Assembly: GCA_052274345.1 (NCBI GenBank)
Contig: DAVZGP010000002.1
Coordinates: 84,690 to 148,689, forward strand
From: Clostridium_AD sp937920395
GTDB lineage: Bacteria > Bacillota > Clostridia > Clostridiales > Clostridiaceae
Direction: 5' to 3'
Length of the DNA: 64,000 bases
The notes beneath the pieces were generated by a model that was not told the origin of the DNA, made no database searches, and was given only the letters and a program-made list of their open reading frames with translations. This document shows positions 1-7,352 of the stretch, in pieces. Position numbers and translations under genes: made by a program. Every line of letters begins with the position of its first letter. Position 1 is the first letter of the stretch.

Positions 1-971
1 GTAAACACTTTAAAAATAGACCCTGGCTCAAAAATGTCACTAACAGCCCTATTTCTCCATGCCTTTTGGTTTTCGTCATAACTTTTGCTAAGATCCCAAG
101 GATCATTAGGGTTATAATCCGGTTTATTAGCCATACCTAATATTTCCCCGTTTTTAGGATTCATAACAATTATACTAACTGCTTTTGCTTTATTATCAAT
201 CATAGCTTGTGATGCAGCTTTTTCGCAAAAATACTGAATCATCTCATCAACAGTAAGCACTACATCTTTACCATTTATGGGTTTTGTATAATCCGATATA
301 GTATAAGGTACTTCTTCACTTTTTCTATCTGTTTCTGAAATTTTCATGCCAGGTATCCCTGATAGAAATTTATTGTAATAAAGTTCAACTCCTGTTAAAC
401 CATTACCATCAGAATTTGTATGTCCTAAAACACTTGATAAGAAATTATCATTTGGATAATACCTTTTAGTGTCACCTGTAATAACAATTCCTCGTAGATT
501 ATGCTTTTTCGAATAATCACTTATTTTATCAGCTGTAGCTTTTTCTATTCTTCTCTTCAAAATTGCTGATCCAATAGCTTTACCTTTTGAATTTGTCTTA
601 GTCAAAGTTGATAAAACGTCACTAGATTTCATTTCAAGGATTGTAGCTAGTTCTGGTGCAATAGTTTTCATACTTAAGCTATTTTTCTTTGTAGTTTCTC
701 TTAATGCATTAAGATCTAAATCTACTCTAAAAACATTTGCACTTATAGCTAGCTCTTTTCCATTTCTATCTAGAATCCGTCCCCTCTTTGGTGAAATTCG
801 AACATCACTTGTCCACTGTTGAATTGCTTTTTCTTTGTAATCTGATCCCTTAACTATCATTACGTAGCTTAACCTACTAATTAATAGAAAAAGCAAAATA
901 AAAAGTATGAAAAAGACAATTAACATTCTGCGTTTAACTACCACCTTGTCCCTATACTCTCCTCTTGCCAA
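1..971 (-). CDS. Class B penicillin-binding protein (FtsI/SpoVD type), partial
   Basis: Septal or spore-cortex peptidoglycan transpeptidase, cut off by the left edge of the window. The reading frame opens at a TTG at 971 with a GGGGGG-type ribosome binding site about 6 nt upstream. A short basic cytoplasmic tail is followed by one membrane anchor (about residues 18-38) and then the class B dimerisation domain, recognisable by the segment SPKRGRILDRNGKELA. The visible part ends with EPGSIFK, which is the SxxK active-site box (usual form EPGSTFK), so almost the whole catalytic domain lies outside the window. It follows ftsL, the usual position of ftsI or spoVD in the dcw cluster. Which of the two it is cannot be told without the C-terminus, where SpoVD would carry a PASTA domain. 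Confidence 0.9.
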   Translation of the reverse strand, partial: MARGEYRDKVVVKRRMLIVFFILFILLFLLISRLSYVMIVKGSDYKEKAIQQWTSDVRISPKRGRILDRNGKELAISANVFRVDLDLNALRETTKKNSLSMKTIAPELATILEMKSSDVLSTLTKTNSKGKAIGSAILKRRIEKATADKISDYSKKHNLRGIVITGDTKRYYPNDNFLSSVLGHTNSDGNGLTGVELYYNKFLSGIPGMKISETDRKSEEVPYTISDYTKPINGKDVVLTVDEMIQYFCEKAASQAMIDNKAKAVSIIVMNPKNGEILGMANKPDYNPNDPWDLSKSYDENQKAWRNRAVSDIFEPGSIFKVF

Positions 972-1012
972 CTTATTTCCCCCCTGATACATTGCTGGGC
1001 ATTAATTATTAT

Positions 1013-1498
1013 TTAAAACATAACATTTTTTATTTTATTTACTACTGTATTACTTATCCTAATTTTAGAATTATCATTCGTACCTAAATTGTTTTTACTC
1101 AAATTAAAATATTTTATGTCACTGGCACTGGGTTTAACCATATGAAGTTTTGTTGTGGCTGTTTTCTCAATATAGCTTATATTTTTAAACTTTATTAGAT
1201 CTACCTGATACGCATCATTTTCTTTACTTAATACTTCTATCTGAGCTTTAGCTTTAGAACTCGCTTGTTGATAAGAGTAAATCATGCAGTACCTTGCTAT
1301 AACAACCATTCCAATAACAAATCCTATAAGTATATTTGTAAGAATTCCTTTTTTCTTTTTAATATCATTTTGTCTTTTACTTTGATTAGCTTGTTTTCTT
1401 GACTTCTCTAACTCTTCATATTCTTGTGGTTCTAAAACTGTATTTCCATATACCTCAAACTCTTTTTTTGCTACTATCACTTTATTCACCCCATCCAC
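1013..1498 (-). CDS. ftsL: FtsL-like septum formation protein
   Basis: Small bitopic division protein of 161 aa: a basic, coiled-coil-prone cytoplasmic N-terminus (about 1-50), one membrane segment (about 51-70) and an extracellular coiled coil followed by a short tail. This is the FtsL/DivIC architecture, and its position between rsmH and a class B penicillin-binding protein is diagnostic because FtsL sequences are poorly conserved. It would act with DivIB and DivIC to recruit and regulate the septal transpeptidase. The start is a GTG at 1498, only 9 nt after the rsmH stop and without a strong Shine-Dalgarno, so translation is probably coupled to rsmH. Confidence 0.8.
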   Translation of the reverse strand: MDGVNKVIVAKKEFEVYGNTVLEPQEYEELEKSRKQANQSKRQNDIKKKKGILTNILIGFVIGMVVIARYCMIYSYQQASSKAKAQIEVLSKENDAYQVDLIKFKNISYIEKTATTKLHMVKPSASDIKYFNLSKNNLGTNDNSKIRISNTVVNKIKNVMF

Positions 1499-1507
1499 AA
1501 TTTAGAA

Positions 1508-2440
1508 CTAAATCTTTTCTGCAACTCTTAGTTTTGCACTTCTACTTCTACTATTTATCTCTAGTTCTTCCTCTGTTGCCCTTATAGGTTTTCTACTAAT
1601 AAGCTTTACGATTGGTGTTTTACCACACACACACATAGGTAACTCTTTTGGACATTTACATGGATCCTCTAGGTTTTTAAATTTAACTTTAACAATTCTA
1701 TCCTCAAGTGACTGGAATGTAATAATCGCCATTCTTCCACCACTATTTAGTCTATCTACTCCGTCCTCTATTGCCTTGTCAAGTATTTTAAGTTCCCCAT
1801 TAACTTCAATTCTTATGCCTTGAAAAGTTCTTTTAGCAGGGTGACCTCCATCTCTCTTATACTTTGCAGGGATAGCTGCATCTATAACATTCACAAGTTC
1901 AAGCGTTGTTTCAATTGGTTTGTCTTTTCTTCTATCCACTATGAAATTAGCAATTCTTTTAGAAAATTTTTCTTCACCATAATTTCTTAAAACATCGGCT
2001 ATTTGCTCTTCTTCATAATTATTTACAACGTCAAAAGCTGTTATTCCGCGACTTCTATCCATTCTCATATCAAGTTTTGCATCTCTCATATAACTAAATC
2101 CACGTTCTGTATTATCTAATTGATATGACGAAACTCCTAAATCCATAAAAATTCCATCAACTTTTTCAATTTCTAGTTTGTCTAGTATCGCCTTTATATT
2201 GTAAAAATTATCATGTACATATGTAACGTTGTTAAATTCCTTAATCTTTTCCTTTGCTGCCTTTAATGCATCCTCGTCTTGATCAATTCCAATAAGCCTT
2301 CCTTTAGCTGATAATTTTTTTAAAATTTCAAGTGAATGACCTGCACCTCCTAGTGTACAATCCACATAAATTCCATCTTCCTTTATATCAAGTGCTTCAA
2401 TACATTCATTTAATAAAACTGATATGTGCTTAAACTCCAT
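1508..2440 (-). CDS. rsmH: 16S rRNA (cytosine-1402-N4) methyltransferase RsmH
   Basis: Methylates N4 of C1402 in the ribosomal P site using S-adenosylmethionine. The 310-aa length is normal for RsmH/MraW. The N-terminus HISVLLNECIEAL and the SAM-binding loop DCTLGGAGHS (about residues 27-36) are characteristic, as are MDLGVSSYQLD and GGRMAIITFQSLEDR further on. An AAGGAG ribosome binding site precedes the ATG. It sits 12 nt after mraZ and 9 nt before ftsL, as in most Bacillota division clusters. Confidence 0.97.
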   Translation of the reverse strand: MEFKHISVLLNECIEALDIKEDGIYVDCTLGGAGHSLEILKKLSAKGRLIGIDQDEDALKAAKEKIKEFNNVTYVHDNFYNIKAILDKLEIEKVDGIFMDLGVSSYQLDNTERGFSYMRDAKLDMRMDRSRGITAFDVVNNYEEEQIADVLRNYGEEKFSKRIANFIVDRRKDKPIETTLELVNVIDAAIPAKYKRDGGHPAKRTFQGIRIEVNGELKILDKAIEDGVDRLNSGGRMAIITFQSLEDRIVKVKFKNLEDPCKCPKELPMCVCGKTPIVKLISRKPIRATEEELEINSRSRSAKLRVAEKI

Positions 2441-2452
2441 TTTTATCTCCTT

Positions 2453-2881
2453 TTATAAGCCTAATTCGTTCATTTTTTCTGCAATCTCATCAAAATTAAT
2501 ATCCGACTCATTATATTCATCCCATTTGTCTTTAGCCCATATTTCTATTCTAGTTGATACGCCTATACTTACTATTTCCTTTTTAATCGAAGCGTATTCA
2601 CATAAATTTTGTGGTATTAAGGCCCTTCCTTGCTTATCACATGTTATTTCATTTGCACCTGAGAAAAAAAATCTCACGAATGCTCTGGCATCCTTACTAG
2701 TTAATGGAAGTTTTTTAAGTTTTTCCTCCATTATCTTCCATTCGTCCATTGTGTATATATACAAGCATCCATCAAGGCCCTTGGTTAATATAAATTCGCT
2801 ACCTAATCCTTCACGAAATTTTGTGGGAATAATCATTCTATTTTTACTATCAATGGCATGTTGATACTCACCAATAAACAT
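2453..2881 (-). CDS. mraZ: Transcriptional regulator MraZ
   Basis: Ring-forming DNA-binding protein of the AbrB/SpoVT fold that represses its own division operon. The 142-aa protein has the expected duplicated fold, each half carrying the DxxxR signature: DSKNR near residue 11 and DKQGR in the second half. It opens with MFIGEYQHAID, typical of the family. The ribosome binding site is GTGGGGG. It is the first gene of the left-going division operon and lies directly downstream of a four-repeat operator (2909-2943) that it presumably binds. Confidence 0.97.
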   Translation of the reverse strand: MFIGEYQHAIDSKNRMIIPTKFREGLGSEFILTKGLDGCLYIYTMDEWKIMEEKLKKLPLTSKDARAFVRFFFSGANEITCDKQGRALIPQNLCEYASIKKEIVSIGVSTRIEIWAKDKWDEYNESDINFDEIAEKMNELGL

Positions 2882-2908
2882 AATATTCCCCCACTTTATA
2901 TTATTACT

Positions 2909-2943
2909 CCACTTTCAACCACTTTAAACCATTTTAAACCACT
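2909..2943 (-). promoter_or_regulatory. MraZ operator, four 10-bp-spaced repeats
   Basis: Four copies of CCACT or CCATT start at 2909, 2919, 2929 and 2939, exactly 10 bp apart. On the coding strand they read as GTGGT/ATGGT/AGTGG boxes separated by AT-rich 5-6 nt. TGG-containing boxes at 10-bp spacing upstream of mraZ are the known MraZ binding pattern. They lie 28-62 nt before the mraZ start, suited to autorepression. Confidence 0.85.
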
Positions 2944-3043
2944 ATTAAGTAATATTCTATAGAAAAACGAAAATTCCTTTTTATTTTACATCATTATTAA
3001 AAAATTAAAAATTTTTTAAATTTACTTCTTGAAATGCATTAGC

Positions 3044-3072
3044 TTGAAATAGAATAATATCTAGAGTATAAT
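3044..3072 (+). promoter_or_regulatory. SigA-type promoter for ychF
   Basis: TTGAAA at 3044-3049, a 17-nt spacer, then a perfect TATAAT at 3067-3072. Transcription would start near 3079, giving a leader of about 40 nt before the ychF ATG. Confidence 0.7.
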
Positions 3073-3120
3073 TTATAAGAACTTAATAATATTAAACGTA
3101 AGAAAGGAATGTACATATAT

Positions 3121-4218
3121 ATGAAGCTAGGAATTGTAGGTTTACCAAATGTAGGAAAAAGCACATTGTTTAATGCAATAACAAAGGCAGGCGCGGAATC
3201 TGCTAACTATCCATTTTGTACTATAGAGCCAAACGTAGGTGTTGTAAGCGTTCCAGATAAAAGATTAGATGTACTACAAGGTATTTATGATAGTAAAAAA
3301 ATAATTCACACAGCAATCGAATTTTATGACATTGCCGGCCTCGTAAAGGGAGCAAGTAAAGGAGAAGGTTTAGGTAATAAATTTCTATCTCACATAAGAG
3401 AAGTTGCATCTATTGTTCATGTTGTAAGATGTTTTGTAGATGAAAATATCATACATGTAGATGGCACTGTTGATCCACTTCGAGATATAGACACTATTAA
3501 CTTAGAACTTATTTTTTCTGATCTTGACGTATTAGAAAGGCGACTCGAAAGATCACAAAAACTTGTTCGTTCTGGCGATAAAACAGCAAAAATGGAATAT
3601 GATCTTATGGAAAGAATAAAAGAGCACCTTGAAGCAAATCTTCCAGCAAGGACTCTTGAGTTTACCGAAGAAGAAACTATTTTTGTAAACAGTCTTTTCC
3701 TAATTACTTCAAAACCAGTATTATATGCTGCAAACATTAGTGAAGATGATCTTATGTCTGGTAACACAGAAAATGATATGGTTAAAAAAGTTCAGGAATT
3801 TGCTAAAAACGAAAATTCAGAGGTAATTGTAGTTTGTGCAAGCCTTGAAGAAGAATTATCTACTTTAGATGATGATGAAAAAATGGAACTTTTAAAGGAA
3901 TATGGTCTTAATGAAACCGGACTTGATAAACTTATTCATTCAAGTTATAGATTACTTGGACTCATGAGTTTCTTAACTGCCGGTCCTCAGGAAATAAGAG
4001 CTTGGACTATACACATTGGAACTAAAGCCCCTGCGGCGGCTGGTAAAATCCATTCTGATATAGAAAGAGGTTTTATAAGAGCAGAAATAGTTTCCTATGA
4101 CAAGCTTGTTGAATGTGGTAGCGAAGCTGCTGCTAAGGAAAAAGGACAATATAGACTTGAAGGAAAAGATTATATCATGCAAGATGGTGATGTAGTAAAC
4201 TTTAGATTTAACGTATAA
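3121..4218 (+). CDS. ychF: Redox-regulated ATPase YchF (Obg-like)
   Basis: Translation-associated P-loop NTPase of the Obg/OLA1 group that binds ribosomes and hydrolyses ATP. The G1 loop GLPNVGKST lies near residues 6-14 and the G3 region DIAGLVKGAS follows. The G4 position reads NISE rather than NKxD, which is the YchF signature for ATP over GTP. The C-terminal TGS domain ends YIMQDGDVVNFRFNV. I chose the ATG at 3121 (365 aa, the family length, MKLGIVGLPN). An in-frame ATG at 3109 lies only 1 nt after the AGGA ribosome binding site, too close to be used. Monocistronic, with its own promoter and terminator. Confidence 0.97.
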   Translation: MKLGIVGLPNVGKSTLFNAITKAGAESANYPFCTIEPNVGVVSVPDKRLDVLQGIYDSKKIIHTAIEFYDIAGLVKGASKGEGLGNKFLSHIREVASIVHVVRCFVDENIIHVDGTVDPLRDIDTINLELIFSDLDVLERRLERSQKLVRSGDKTAKMEYDLMERIKEHLEANLPARTLEFTEEETIFVNSLFLITSKPVLYAANISEDDLMSGNTENDMVKKVQEFAKNENSEVIVVCASLEEELSTLDDDEKMELLKEYGLNETGLDKLIHSSYRLLGLMSFLTAGPQEIRAWTIHIGTKAPAAAGKIHSDIERGFIRAEIVSYDKLVECGSEAAAKEKGQYRLEGKDYIMQDGDVVNFRFNV

Positions 4219-4226
4219 AAAATATA

Positions 4227-4266
4227 AGTCACAGATACTAATAAATTAGTTTCTGTGGCTTTTTTT
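4227..4266 (+). terminator. Intrinsic terminator, probably bidirectional
   Basis: Arm AGTCACAGA (4227-4235) pairs with TCTGTGGCT (4252-4260), extended inside by ACTAA/TTAGT, followed by seven T. It lies between converging ychF and the Lon-like gene and has A/T runs on both sides, so it can serve both. Confidence 0.85.
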
Positions 4267-4272
4267 CATTAA

Positions 4273-6570
4273 TTATTTTCTACTACTGCTATATTTCTTT
4301 AACTCTTTGCTGATGGTTAGCATTAGGGATTCAAAGTTTTCTTCTGAGTCACCCATTAGTACTTGAATGGCATCATCTATTGAGGTCATTGTATAGATAT
4401 GAAAGTTTCCATTTTTAATTTCCTGTTCAACTTCCTCATTTAGAACCAAATCGTCTGCATTAGATAGTGGTATCAATACACCTTTATCCTTTACAGTGTC
4501 TAAGACTTTGCAGGCCGCAAAGAAACCTTCTATTTTATGATTTACTCCTCCTATAGGTTGAACTTCACCAAATTGGTTTACAGAACCTGTAAGAGCAATG
4601 TTTTGCTTTACTGGTACTTTACTTAATGCAGAGAGCATACTTATTATTTCTGCAACTGATGCACTATCACCATCTATTTTTCCGTATATTTGTTCAAAAC
4701 TCAAATGAAAATCTACCGGTAGTCTACTAAATCCACCATTAATATTACTCATATATCCCTTCAAAATATTAATAGATTTACTATGGATGCTACCACTTAA
4801 ATTACTCTCTTGCTGAACATCTATTATATTACCTGATCCTTTATAACAACAGCAAGTGATCTTTATCGGCTTACCAAAACTAAAATATCCTGTATCAATT
4901 ACTGATAATCCATTCACTTGTCCTATTTTACTATTGCTAACATCTATAAGCATTTTCTTTTCAGTATAGTGGTTTAAAATTTCCTTTTCCATAATATCTT
5001 TTGTGTACCCTACATCAATTATATCATTTTCATTAATCTGAGTTCTATTTTCTAACTCAACCTTATTACTGGCTAAAATTAATATTTTCTTGATCTCATG
5101 TTTATCATAATAAATTTTTTTCTTACTTTCTACCCTCTTAGACATTATCTTTGCTACTTCTCTAATAGCTCCATTTGTAATTGATTTAAAGTTATTTTCA
5201 TAACACATCTTATTAATCTCAAACACTAAAGAATTTTTTAGATTATTATCTATATTCTGCACTGGATTACATTCTGCTTTTATAGTGAAAATCTTTTTAA
5301 AGTCCTCATCATAATTATAAAGCAAGTCATATGTCTCATAATCTCCAATAAGAATTATTTTTGTTTTGATGGATATTGGTTCTGGTTTTAAAGCATTTAA
5401 AGAAATAATCTCATAATGGTTACTTGTAGCTCCAACATCTACCTTTTGTGTTAATAAAGATTTCTTTAATTGGGAATAGGCCAAAGGGTTACTTAGTAAA
5501 CTATTCATTCTAATTAGCAAACACCCTTGATTTGCTTTGAGCAAACTACCACTTTTTATAAATCCAAGGTTTGTTGTATAAACCCCTTTGTGGTTTTCAT
5601 ATTCTATATTACCAATTAAATTCATTAAGTTGGGATCTTGTTCAAAAATTACTGGAGGTACTTTATTATTACTGTTATCTACAATTACATTAACAATATA
5701 TTTGTATATAATTTCATTTATTTGTTCTTCATCATCATCATAATTCAGTGAATAATTATCTATAAGTCTTGTTTCGATGGCATTGCATACTATCTCTATA
5801 TACTCCACTACAACCTCATCTTCCACAAACATATCTTTAAAGTCTTCTTTTAATTGGCTCATTTCATTTTTATAGTATATTCCCATTATTTGTTTTATTT
5901 TATCTAAGTCTTTTACTTCAAAATCTTTTAATTCTTCTAAAGTATTCTTAGCTTTTTCTTTTAACATTTTTGCCGTAGCTAAAATTTCTTCTTTCCTCAC
6001 TTTATCTAAAGTATCATATTCATTCTCTGACATTTCTTTTCCTTTACTTAATGGAATAAATGTAAAACCATTATTAGTAGACTTTATATCAAAACCTCTA
6101 TCCTTTGCTATATCTATCAGTTCACCAATAAGTTCATTCCTTTTTTTTTGAATTCCTTCTTGAATTTCCTCTTTTTCTTTATTTGATGAATTATTATAAA
6201 ACTGGAATGTGCACTCTAAATACTCATCCTGCAATCCCTCAAGTATATCTTTCAACCTATTTCCACCCCCATTACTTATAATAATAGGTTTTGGAATTTT
6301 TTCATCTTCATATAATACATAACAAATGTCTTTTGGTTTGCTACTATTCTTAAACATATTAGCTACACATTCAGTAATATCTTTAAGGCTTTCCTTTGAA
6401 AAATCGTCTATTAAATAAACATTAAAACCCTCTTTTTCTATACTCATTGCAGTTTTAACATTTTTTATTACATCTAAATATTGTGGCATAGAATCTAATG
6501 TTTCCCTTGCGCCCATATTTTCAATATCAAATTCATATATTATATCCTTTGGAGTTAATTCCTTACTCAT
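4273..6570 (-). CDS. Lon-family protease with degenerate AAA+ motifs
   Basis: A 765-aa protein with a LonB-like layout and a C-terminal Lon protease domain. The catalytic pair is readable: Ser636 in DGDSASVAE and Lys679 in IGGVNHKIEGF, 43 residues apart, the same spacing as Ser679/Lys722 of E. coli Lon. The middle follows the LonB pattern around ANQGCLLIRMNSLLSNPLAY. The ATPase motifs are not intact. Where relatives have VGPPGTGKT this protein has LIDDFSKES, there is no GxxxxGK[S/T] anywhere, and the Walker B acidic residue is replaced (LLIRMN). It probably degrades or processes proteins without ATP-driven unfolding, or has become regulatory. A strong GGAGG ribosome binding site precedes the ATG. 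Monocistronic. Confidence 0.85.
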   Translation of the reverse strand: MSKELTPKDIIYEFDIENMGARETLDSMPQYLDVIKNVKTAMSIEKEGFNVYLIDDFSKESLKDITECVANMFKNSSKPKDICYVLYEDEKIPKPIIISNGGGNRLKDILEGLQDEYLECTFQFYNNSSNKEKEEIQEGIQKKRNELIGELIDIAKDRGFDIKSTNNGFTFIPLSKGKEMSENEYDTLDKVRKEEILATAKMLKEKAKNTLEELKDFEVKDLDKIKQIMGIYYKNEMSQLKEDFKDMFVEDEVVVEYIEIVCNAIETRLIDNYSLNYDDDEEQINEIIYKYIVNVIVDNSNNKVPPVIFEQDPNLMNLIGNIEYENHKGVYTTNLGFIKSGSLLKANQGCLLIRMNSLLSNPLAYSQLKKSLLTQKVDVGATSNHYEIISLNALKPEPISIKTKIILIGDYETYDLLYNYDEDFKKIFTIKAECNPVQNIDNNLKNSLVFEINKMCYENNFKSITNGAIREVAKIMSKRVESKKKIYYDKHEIKKILILASNKVELENRTQINENDIIDVGYTKDIMEKEILNHYTEKKMLIDVSNSKIGQVNGLSVIDTGYFSFGKPIKITCCCYKGSGNIIDVQQESNLSGSIHSKSINILKGYMSNINGGFSRLPVDFHLSFEQIYGKIDGDSASVAEIISMLSALSKVPVKQNIALTGSVNQFGEVQPIGGVNHKIEGFFAACKVLDTVKDKGVLIPLSNADDLVLNEEVEQEIKNGNFHIYTMTSIDDAIQVLMGDSEENFESLMLTISKELKKYSSSRK

Positions 6571-6731
6571 ATTCCTCCTCCTTTCAATTCTTTATTCTAT
6601 TAATATTCTTAAATTACACATTTGGGGACAAATATTATCATTATAGATTAATAATTTTTCTAATTTTATGACTACATATCTTTTTATATAAAAAAAGTAA
6701 TATAATTTTATAAATAGACATTTTTTAATGC

Positions 6732-6760
6732 TTGAGTTAAATAACAACTTAAGATATAAT
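6732..6760 (+). promoter_or_regulatory. SigA-type promoter
   Basis: TTGAGT at 6732-6737, a 17-nt spacer and a perfect TATAAT at 6755-6760, upstream of the small basic protein gene at 6815. Confidence 0.7.
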
Positions 6761-6814
6761 AAGCTTATTGACTTTTTTTATTTTTTATAATTTTTATTGT
6801 AAAGGAGTAATTTG

Positions 6815-7234
6815 ATGGGATTAAAAGAAAAATTAACCAATAGCTACACACAGTCATACTTAAAAAGATATGGTGATAGACTTACTCAGGCACAAGGTAG
6901 AGTTCTATCTGTCAAAGTAGAATCAAAGAATTATCTTAGAATATTTTATAAATTAACTGTTATAATTCTTGTAAAGGCTGATGGAAGTAAAGCGATTTCT
7001 AAGTGCATATTTAAAAAACATCGTTGGTTCAAAAAGATACACTTTATATCGGTACTTCAAGGACATTCTGTTATAATTCAAGGAATGAAAGGTAAAAAAG
7101 GTAAAGAGCACAGAGAACAGATTCAAATTGTTAACATAAGAAATATGACTACCAAAAAAGACTTAGTTCCAACTAAGGAAGGCACCCCTGCTCCAAAGGT
7201 ACAACGAGTAAGAGCTGATAAACGATTTAAGTAA
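6815..7234 (+). CDS. Conserved-looking small basic protein, function unknown
   Basis: 139 aa, not recognised. It has no signal peptide or clear membrane helix. The N-terminal half (MGLKEKLTNSYTQSYLKRYGDRL) looks helical. The middle, from GRVLSVKVES to VIIQG, alternates hydrophobic residues like a small beta barrel. The last third is very basic and Pro-rich (KKGKEHREQ, KRFK at the end), which suggests nucleic-acid or ribosome contact, though that is only inference. The ATG at 6815 is preferred over an in-frame TTG at 6812 because AGGAG sits 7 nt upstream of the ATG. It has its own SigA promoter and terminator. Confidence 0.75.
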   Translation: MGLKEKLTNSYTQSYLKRYGDRLTQAQGRVLSVKVESKNYLRIFYKLTVIILVKADGSKAISKCIFKKHRWFKKIHFISVLQGHSVIIQGMKGKKGKEHREQIQIVNIRNMTTKKDLVPTKEGTPAPKVQRVRADKRFK

Positions 7235-7288
7235 AAAATGAACTGTCTGAAAATAGAATTAAATTCTACTTTCAGACAGTTCATTTTT
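7235..7288. terminator. Strong bidirectional intrinsic terminator
   Basis: Long inverted repeat: ATGAACTGTCTGAAA near 7238-7252 pairs with TTTCAGACAGTTCAT near 7270-7284, with A and T runs outside each arm. It separates the converging genes at 6815 and 7353. Confidence 0.9.
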
Positions 7289-7352
7289 AAATTAGAATAC
7301 ATAACCGTTAGGTGATGAATTCCCTAGCGATTACAATACTAATAAGTGATGC

